64,000 bases of DNA from Lentinula raphanica (lineage: Eukaryota > Basidiomycota > Agaricomycetes > Agaricales > Omphalotaceae). Location: NCBI GenBank assembly GCA_027919835.1, contig JANVFP010000008.1:248001-312000 (forward strand), read 5' to 3'. Under the pieces are notes generated by a model, which worked only from the letters and a program-made list of their open reading frames with translations, was not told the origin of the DNA and did not search any database. Positions within the stretch are counted from its first letter, which is position 1; the number at the start of each line of letters is the position of its first letter. Positions 55,820 to 64,000 of the stretch are shown one piece after another. The position numbers and the translations under genes are program-made.

Positions 55820-58518
55820 AGCTATAGGCGGGGAGGACGACGAATGAAGTCGAAGTCGGTGAACGTTAGGTGTGAGGGAAAGGGCGGTGAGAAGAAGGCA
55901 ACGGCAGCCTTAGGTTGATTTCAACACAAACAACTTATGTAATCATATCGTTTTGGATATCTCTTCATCTCATCAAGATATCCCTCATGCCACCCATTGT
56001 TCCCCTTCTTTATACTGTTTCTTTTAATCTTTCTATTGTAATTTATCTGACCTAGTCTCTCCCTACTATAGTCCTTGTTCTACTAAGCGTCCCCCATCGT
56101 CGCACCCTTTCGTTTCTTCTCGCCCAAGTCTTTTTTCCTCACAAAAACATTCGCCATCTCCCGTCTTCAATTCCTCAATCAGATTCCAATTAAATTATAC
56201 CTCCCCATCACGCGTCTCCCGGATATCGATTATCTTGCCAGGATATCGGACAACATTCCTTCGCACCCTTCTCAGATCCGGGTATCTCTGCGAGGCCCAT
56301 GGCTATACTCACCTCCGAAAACGTCAGTTTTAGGCGGTACATCCGGGAGCATCACTCAACTTCAGCGATATCCGTTTGAGCTTGATATCAAATTGTGTTT
56401 CACTAAAATCGTACTCATCAGTTTCGGGATTAACTCGATGCTCCTCTACCCACAGCCGGTCCAAACGTTAACGCCAAACGCGCTGCAAGTAATTCGCCCT
56501 TCTGGCAATCCGATGGTAAGAATTTCAGAAGAGTTTCACAAGTTCGGAATTGACACGCTATGTTGGCTACGGTTTTCGACCGTCTCCCGAGGATACATAC
56601 ATGATATTGGGTGTTTTCATCATTCTCTTCTGTAGAAGGCGAAGCATATGGTGATTCACATGAAGTTTACGAGCTCTCGGCTTCTACAAATGGAAGTCAA
56701 GGTGTGAGTATTCATCGATATTCATCACCAATGAGAACGAAAAGCAACAAAGTTGTACACGAACTGTACTACGAAGATATCATTCGTAGTTACCGCTGTA
56801 ATCAGTGCCCCATTTCCACGACACCAAGTCAATGTATCTGAACAGCGACACCCATCTTGTTCTGAACTTTATTCAATCTAAGAATGCAGCCATAGAGGCT
56901 TGCCTGCCGCTCAAACGATTATTATACAGCAAGTCAATAATACTCTACTGCCAGAGAGGTGCAGGCTCTAGAACGCGAGGGCGAAAGCAGCTCAGAAGAG
57001 CTCGGGGGAAGCCATGGCCGTATGAAGGCTGAAGCAGTAGTACCTCACATAGTAGTATCAGTCTGAGTCATAGCAGTGCGATGAATAATTGACTGATGAT
57101 ACAAGAGATAGTTTCTCAGCCGAGAGGAAGAACGAAGGATCAATAGACAATCATGGTTATACCGGGCATCAATTTCGGTGTTCCACCAACCTTCCCTGGT
57201 TCAAACTAACTGAACTCTCCGACACGTAGGATATTTGAACAGTGAGCTGCAAGAAGGTAATTCCAACAACGACGACGGGAACACTGGGAGCTGGAGTCGT
57301 TGGTGTGTATAGTGACTAATGGTGGTTCCCAAGTTCTGACATATCCGTCGGTTTGGACAGATCCTAATCCCTTCCTGTTCTACTACCAAGCTAGTCTCGA
57401 CTCTCTTCCTTCAAACTCCCGTCGCACCAGGCTGCCAGTCTGAGTGCGTGCTATCATCGGCATCCTGTATCACGTTTCACCTGTGACCTGCCAAATCTTC
57501 AACTTCCGTAGTGTAAGGTCCTCATTTACTTTCGCTCTTGGCTTGATCCTATCGTTTTCTACGTTCTCCTCCGAAAGTTCAGCGATTCAGATAACAAGTA
57601 TGAACCTGTATGAACCTCCTGTCTTTTCGAAAGTCCGCAGTACCATCGGGATATAGAGACATATAGGGACACAGAGGGGCATTGATGCTGGTATATGCTC
57701 GCAGATTTGAGATGGCCTAAAGGCAAGAGCGAGGTGAAAGGGCCCGGAAGGGGTTGAGGAAAAACGTTGCTGATTTTTTACCGTAAGTTGAGATAGGAGC
57801 CTCTTCAGGAAAGTTGCAGCGACCGTAATGACATACAAAGAGTGGAACCTCGTCCGAGCCAATCAATCAGTGAGATGAGCAACATTCTACCTGAGAAAAC
57901 ACAGAAAGAAGATGCCCCATTCGAAGACAAGGTTTGCAAGGGAAGACCGGAGACAGCCGAGTCCATCTCTCTCTCCAGACCATGAGACGAATAATCTTCA
58001 CAAGGTTTCGTCGAATTAGGACTATCGATACTCGGTAAGGTGTACTCACAACATATTCATGCTCCCAGATATTTGTGTCAACAAAGGTGTAACGACAATC
58101 ATTGATGTGAAATCCTGAACTAGTGGAAAAAATCAATCTTTCATTGAAAACCGCATTTCAGACGCTGATATCAACTGAAAAGACAGGATGGCATAAGTAC
58201 TAATTGAACGATGGGAGAAGAGAGGAGAAGACGGCACTAGTACTACTCCACTTGCATTCCGAGGCTTTCATTGATCAGTGAATGCAACAAATATATCTGT
58301 CAATCTATATACATACAGTGCATCTTCCAGCTGTTGAACGTTGAGATTCAAATCATGTTCTGTGACTTCTGTCCTATGTCCTATGCGCTCAAAATCCCGA
58401 GATCTACAGCTAACAGCGAAGAAGAACGTGCGAACCACCTGACGCCGAACAGCATTCGAATCTGTATGCCATACAACATACTCGAGGGTGTCGGTTAGAC
58501 AGATGTGTTCAAAATGAC
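55820..58518. other. 2.7-kb region without a confident gene
   Basis: The first 450 bp are pyrimidine-rich promoter/leader sequence of CDC24 seen from the other strand. A plus-strand candidate (ATG 56299, intron 56323-56366, exon to about 56517) is open but has no recognisable product. An isolated open block near 57320-57440 (TDPNPFLFYYQASLDSLPS) looks protein-like but has no clear gene around it. It may hold a fast-evolving or degenerate gene. Confidence 0.4.
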
Positions 58519-61022
58519 CTATGCCGCGGATTCGCCATCCTCATCAATGTTTTCGCCATTTTTCAATCTCTCGATGAAATGATCGATCTTGGCCTTATGA
58601 ATACGATGATGCTCTTGCCAGCCTTTCCATGGATGATGAGGATGCTTACAACAATATCAATCAGTCCTGAAAATGACCGTTGTTGTTTAGACTCACCGAA
58701 CGAGCAAACGCCTGAAATATCTTGTCCGATGTTCCATTGGGTTTATTATAGAAATGCTTCGCCAGGAGTACATCATCGCCCCGACTATATCGCAGCTTCT
58801 TGTCTGGCGGTAATGGAAGTGGATCATCGTCTTCTGAAGGCTGGAGTTCATGCTTATGTCGACGCCAAAACTTCATCCATGAAGCGCGCGAATGATGAGG
58901 TGCCTATAGAATAACAATAAAGAAAAAAGATATACGATCATTTCGAACATGGTTTCATACACAAAGAAATGTATCAAACTTACTTTGGCCGCTACTTCTT
59001 TCCAGAATGCCACCATATCCAAAGTCCCTTCTGATTTACGGTATTCCATAAAACGCATGAGGAATGTCACATCTTCGTCGGTGAAAGCTACGCCCTTGCC
59101 CGTTGTACTACGGAAGAGTGCTCTTGGAGGCGTAGGTGAACGAGAGCGTGGTCGGCCGGACTCGGCCTGCAGCCTTCGTTGTGCAGCTGCTATAGATCCT
59201 GGGACAGCGCCGGTCTGCATTGTAGGTTCATCCTCGTCTTGAGCGTCTCGCTGAGCAGGAGGCGGTGATCGGTCGGCGTTCATTGCGTATCCACCTAGTC
59301 GTATTTGATGCTTGTTGCAATAACGGCGCCACGAATAGAAGCTAACAGGACTCCCTATCAGCGAATGACACGCATATACAGCAGCTGCGACCTACGTGTG
59401 GTGAGGTGCCTGTTGATGTTCGGTTTCTTGAGTCAGATACGACTATTGGAAAAGTGATTCAAACATGTACGGCACCTTCACAGCTATCCTTTCACATATT
59501 TCACGCAAGCTGCGGGTATTAGTATCAGTTGACTGGAAAACGATGCAGAATTTGTTCCATACCTAAGTACTAGTCCTTGATCTTGACAGTAATCGATGTA
59601 CTTCTTCAGATATATTATATCTTCTGCAGTGAAAAGATTGCCGCCGTAGGTACTCTTGACGGTTCGACTTGGCGGGGTGGGCGACCGAGCTGGAGGATTG
59701 CGGTTCACCACTAATGCAGACGCTGGCGTTGCGGGCGCAGCCTTGGATGCCATCTCAGTAGTGCATCTATCAATAGTGTTAGATCCTCACCGAAGCACGA
59801 ACCCGTTTACGACCCCTAGCTTTCTCGGAAGATTCAGCTTCCTCCGTCGAAGGGTCTGCGGGACCAGACCTTGGATCCTGTATGTAATCATTTTGATCAT
59901 ACGTTTGCTCGTACTACAACGAACACTAAATTCAATTCTGAACATCAACGATAACAGCGATTGAACGAACCGGGACCGTTTGTGTGTCGTAGTACGACGT
60001 AGATCCCCAGGGTGACGGGTCTCGATAGCGGTAGTCATAAGCAGTAGAATTCAGGGAATCGGGAGCATGAGAATGATTATCATAATCGCCCCAAGCATCA
60101 TCTCGATACTGTGGACGGTTGAGAATTTGTGACGAAGCTTCCACATGTGTCTGATGAGGTGCAATACCGGCAGCTTGCCATGTCTGAGGTGGAGGTGAAT
60201 GTAACGCGCGTTGAGGATTGAGAGATTGGGCGGAAGCGGTTGTATAGATCGGGTACGGGTATTGATTTTGAGAATGTACAAGTGCATCGACGTGAAGAGA
60301 AGGATGAAGGATTTGAGGATGTAGAGGGGCAGGTGGAGGCGGGGCAATCTGACGAGCCTCATCTGACTGAACATTCTGCCTATCTCTTCGACGTGGAGAT
60401 TCGGTGGAAGGTTGTGAGTCTCGGGATTGTGGGTTCTGTGATAAGATTTCCGAAGGAGTTGGCAGAGTTCTGATTCGGAATATTAGGTGAATGCAATAAT
60501 TGTCAATGGTAATTCACGTACGTTTCCTTGCCAGTAACTTTGCAGCCAGCCCAATTAGTTTGAAACGTCTGTAACTGACGTGCTTTGATACACTCATGAA
60601 CCCAGCGATAGCTCAGTACGATTTTTCCCTTCTTGCTAACATACTGACGATAGAGATTCTGACCGGATGGTTTGAGTGGATCGACTGTTACTGATCGTCA
60701 GACTACTCCAACGAGACGACTTGTATGCGTACCTAGTATATATGGCACTCCACTGTATCCAGCAGAAACGTTTCCACCATGTTTCTATAGACCAAGCTGA
60801 ATAATACCTCCAATTATACGCGACGCGACTTACCGTGATTATATCTATCAGCGTATCTCTGTCCTGGACGTCTTTTTCGACATACATAGCCAAGGGGGTA
60901 CCCAACATAGGGTCCAAGAAAAGTTCGGAAAGGTCATCGTCAGGAGATGGAGGTAGAGAAGAAGAGGAAGGTTCAGCTGCGATTACACGATGAAGTCCAG
61001 CTGAGCTTCGAGGTGGTGCCAT
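58519..61022 (-). CDS. RAP1: Rap1-like telomere protein: BRCT plus three Myb-like modules, 653 aa
   Basis: Eleven exons: 60834-61022, 60733-60784, 60522-60690, 59971-60469, 59791-59913, 59563-59753, 59476-59509, 59396-59409, 58984-59341, 58697-58903, 58519-58644; total 1962 nt, in phase. Residues about 35-135 form a BRCT domain (LFLDPMLGTPLAMYV, KHGGNVSAGYSGVPYILVDP, SYRWVHECIKARQL). A Pro/Gln-rich linker follows. Then three modules: FTAEDIIYLKKYIDYC...APHHTFYSWRRYCNKH (about 384-435), FTDEDVTFLMRFMEYR...APHHSRASWMKFWRRH (about 503-560) and RYSRGDDVLLAKHF...HPHHPWKGWQEHHRIH (about 580-640). The order BRCT-Myb is that of Rap1, the shelterin/telomere silencing factor. The third module ends 30 residues before the stop, so no typical C-terminal RCT domain is seen. 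Confidence 0.85.
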
Positions 61023-61417
61023 GGGTCTCTCGTCTTCGCTTTTAGTGAGTAGCCAAGACCCCAAAGATGACTCTGCATACGGATTCGGCACAGACCTGCC
61101 GGTTTCTCACGGTATTCACCATTCGGTACCGACAAATACAAGTTCTTTCCTGTTCTTTCCTATGTCGTTTCTCTTCTGAACAATCTGCTGACGATTCTCC
61201 AATCCTTCTAGCTGGATTCAACATATGTTCCGTCTACATGAACAAAAACTTCCCCCATGGCCTAGCCGAGCCCGTCGACTCGCATTTTTTTCCTCACGTG
61301 CAATGGCTCCGAGCTCGAATTTCTCTGTTCTCTATAATTAGTCTTTTATCCCCACCAATCCACTATTTCATCCCATAGTACAAGCTATTGTCCCCGTTAT
61401 CCCACATCTCTTCAGCC
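61023..61417. other. Divergent promoter region, RAP1 / dioxygenase
   Basis: 395 bp between two start codons. It contains TCACGTG (about 61294-61300), a bHLH-type site. No gene. Confidence 0.45.
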
Positions 61418-62788
61418 ATGGCGTCCAAGATCACTGCACCTGCGGATTACAAGACGGAAACGATGCTTGAAGCTAATCGTCGTGCCCATCAGCATGGCAT
61501 TGACCTTTCCAAACTCCCTCAATTATTGGATATGAACGCGGACACTATCACAGATAATGTGCATGCTATCAATGCTAACTGTGAGGTCTTCATACATATC
61601 ATCTTGAACTTATCGTACTCATCTATGTAAACTTTGACAGGCCCTGATGATCGATTGAAGTTCATCTTCAAGCATCTGATTCAGCATCTTCACGACTTCG
61701 TTCGTGAAACTTCGCTCACAACAGAGGAATGGATGTACGTCGAATTCTTGCAGCTGCGTTGCAGCGAGTCGCTAAATCTCATGTGAACGATAGGACTGCA
61801 CTTGAATTTCTCAAAGAAACAGGCAAGATGTGTTCGGATATCCGTCATGGTACCGTTTTTCCCTATTCATATCTTGATTCTTAATCCAAGTTGACTCTGC
61901 ACCAGAATACATCCTGCTTTCCGACACACTGGGCGTCTCTAGTCTCGTTGATGCAATTAACCACGCCAAGCCGCCTGGTGCAACCGAAGCTTGTGTTTTG
62001 GGTCCATTCTTCACAGAGGATGCACATGAATTCCAACAGGGCGACAGTATTGCTTCGGAAGGCAAAGGGGACTACATGTATGTCTACGGCAAGGTCACTA
62101 ACACAAAAGGGGAACCTATACCTGGCGCCATCATTGACACTTGGGAGACGGATGGGCATGGTTTGTATGACACTCAAGTGAGTCTTGAATTCCCTTTGGA
62201 TTCCCTGATCTATGCACACATCGCGGGAGTGTCCTCTGTTTAAACTGTGATTTTCATCTTCTTCGAATATCTTGCTTACTGGAATGTAATTTCACAGTAC
62301 GCCGACCGTACCGAACCTGATTGCAGAGGTCGTCTATTCTCTGCTGAAGACGGAAGTTATGCATTCCGTGCTGTAGTTCCTGTGTCCTATCCCATCCCAT
62401 CTGACGGGCCGGTGGGCAAGATGGTTTCTGCTCTAGGGAGACATGTCTTCCGTCCAGCCCACTTGCATATGCAAATCGATGCTCAGGGCTACGAGAAGTT
62501 GACAACAGCGTTCTATCCGAGAGGGGATCCTTATCTGCACAGCGACGCAGTGTTTGGTGTTCACTCTAGTTTGATCGTGGTAGGTACCTCGTCTTTCGAT
62601 ATTGACGCGTTGCTCACTATATGCTTGGGTAGGATCTCAAACCAGTCACGGATAAAGAACTTTCACTCAAACGAGGTTTCAAAGACGGAAAGACACATAT
62701 GGAATTGCATCGTGATATCGTACTGGCTACTCATGAGGAAGGTCAGGCAGCTCGCAAGCAGACTATGCCTGCAGTGGCGCAGAAGTGA
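61418..62788 (+). CDS. Intradiol ring-cleavage dioxygenase (hydroxyquinol 1,2-dioxygenase-type), 340 aa
   Basis: Fe(III) enzyme that opens catechol or hydroxyquinol rings, a step in lignin-derived aromatic breakdown. Exons 61418-61580, 61641-61734, 61794-61849, 61906-62177, 62298-62579, 62633-62788; total 1023 nt, in phase. The N-terminal helical dimerisation domain (RLKFIFKHLIQHLHDFVRET) is present. Predicted iron ligands: Tyr about 192 in GHGLYDTQ, Tyr about 226 in VVPVSYPIP, His about 250 and 252 in RPAHLHMQI. VLGPFFTEDAHEF is typical of the family. No signal peptide, so cytosolic. Hydroxyquinol rather than catechol preference is inference. Confidence 0.88.
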
Positions 62789-62937
62789 TAGACCTGAAGA
62801 TCGTATAGGGAATTAAACTTTGTAATACTTATAATCATGACGAACGTATCCATCATGTATCAGTAGTCCGGGACAAATTCATTCAGTCCCTCCTTTCTCC
62901 ACAACTTCCATCACTGTAGGAACTTAGTACTTGTGTC

Positions 62938-64000
62938 ATGCCCGAATTGCTCACCCAGGATCAAATAGATCAGGTATGTTGCCCATATAACTCCTTGAAT
63001 GAATTGCAGTGCCAAAAGTCGTCTTCGATAAACGTATACAACTAGTTTTACCGGAACGGGTACTATCTCAGCCCTTGCTCAGATCAAAAGATGAACTCTT
63101 TTTGACTCGAGATTTCGTCCAGCTATCTACTTCTGCCAGGATTCCTCAGCACAGAAGAAACAGCCAAGCTACTGCAACGATCCAAACAGCTCATATCTGA
63201 ATTTCCCCTCGAAACTCACCCTCGGGTACTCTATCTTAGCTCGTATTACACCCAGCCCGTGACACTGACGTTCCTTGTCCGCGCTGTTCTAGACAAAATT
63301 CACCACTGGAGACGATAACCACGTTGGGGACGACTACTTTCTGACTTCAGGAGATAAGATGTAGGTGTGCCATGCCTCATCTGAGTCTGACTCTTTCTCT
63401 CATCACAGCATACTCCGATAATCTTCGTATAACTTAGACGCTTTTTCTTGGAAGAAGATGCAGTGGACAAGGATGGCCGTTTGAATAGAGAGAAAGAAAA
63501 GGCAGTGAATAAGATAGGGCATGGTGAGCTTCAGTGTGCTCTGACTCCTGATGATATTCATTATATTTTGCAGCACTACATGAACTCGATCCTCTTTTCC
63601 GGAAGGTCACATTAGAAAATCCCAAGGTGCAGGCAGTAGCTTGCGATATAGCTATGCACGTCGATCCTGTTGGTACGCGGACTACGCTCGTTCTACTTGG
63701 ACTACTCCTCAGCCGCAGGGTACAGCGCTACAATCTATGGTTATCTGTAAACAACCTGAAATAGGCGGTGAAGGTATGCATAGGCTGCAATATGGGTCGC
63801 ATTCTGATTCTTCACACCGAAAGATTAGTTGGGGAACACAATGATTCGTATGTCGCATTGCATCAAACGAAAAACTATAGTTGAATGCATCGTTATTACG
63901 GTAAACAGAACATTTCTGGTGAGCCATTCAGCCATTGAAGTCTCATATATCAGGTTGTCAACAATTCTTTCTTAGTACACCGATCCTCCATCGGCACTGG
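62938..64000 (+). CDS. Phytanoyl-CoA dioxygenase (PhyH)-like protein, 3' end beyond window
   Basis: Non-heme Fe(II)/2-oxoglutarate oxygenase family. Supported exons: 62938-62973, 63046-63059 (14 nt), 63123-63225, 63293-63360, 63438-63523, 63574-63672, 63726-63773, all in phase. Start MPELLTQDQIDQFYRNGYLL, then PGFLSTEETAKLL, FTTGDDNHVGDDYFLTSGDK, IGHALHELDPLF, VICKQPEIGGE. Near the right edge 63975-64000 reads YTDPPSAL in one frame, the block after the metal-binding HxD motif of this family, but I could not place the HxD exon or the join with confidence. Partial gene. Confidence 0.75.

Overview
The window reads as a stretch of a mushroom-forming basidiomycete (Agaricomycetes) chromosome. Genes are dense, lie on both strands, and are cut by many short GT-AG introns of about 37-70 nt. 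The protein set fits: a PB1-containing Cdc24, a GCP5/6-type gamma-tubulin complex protein, an Agaricomycete-type BTB protein, a bifunctional Thi6, a cytosolic GH63 protein and a Ty1/copia element. All gene models are manual splicing predictions. Except where noted, the exon lengths I list sum to a multiple of three and join in phase, which is the main internal check.

Region 1 (1-12.7 kb) is conserved housekeeping and meiotic sequence. It holds a 5'-truncated basic nuclear-looking protein, a BLES03/DUF1917-like protein (minus) with a small MITE in one intron, a GCP5/6-like gene, and CDC6 (minus) head to head with SPO11 (plus) across a 210-bp promoter with MCB-like and E-box motifs. A Ser/Thr-rich single-pass membrane protein follows.

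Region 2 (13.1-22.9 kb) is the accessory part. A segment with two C2H2 zinc-finger genes has been duplicated: 13.1-16.75 kb and 19.69-22.93 kb, separated by about 2.9 kb that carries a 599-bp TIR element. One of the four zinc-finger copies is a pseudogene broken by a 216-bp Mutator-type MITE with 9-bp target duplications, an 8-bp insertion and point losses of zinc ligands.

Region 3 (23.5-38.7 kb): a BTB protein, a Caprin-like RGG protein, THI6, a membrane protein with two beta-sandwich-like repeats, a mitochondrial carrier and a large RhoGAP protein.

Region 4 (39.0-45.6 kb): a 640-bp repeat (R1) present twice in tandem. The first copy is split by a full-length, young-looking Ty1/copia retrotransposon with near-identical LTRs, a 5-bp TSD and an intact 1499-codon ORF that carries an in-frame 204-bp tandem duplication.

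Region 5 (45.9-64 kb): a GH63 protein, a small secreted protein, CDC24 with one apparent homopolymer frameshift, a RAP1-like telomere protein with BRCT plus three Myb-like modules, an intradiol (hydroxyquinol-type) dioxygenase, and a 3'-truncated phytanoyl-CoA dioxygenase-like gene.

Themes: Cdc42/Rho polarity (RhoGAP, Cdc24), replication, meiosis and telomeres (Cdc6, Spo11, Rap1), and aromatic catabolism (dioxygenase). I see no gene cluster for a secondary metabolite, no CRISPR, no rRNA and no convincing tRNA. The most unusual material is the zinc-finger duplication with its transposon scars, the triplicated Myb exon unit in RAP1, the high count of GC-AG introns and microexons, and the nested repeat at 39-45.6 kb.
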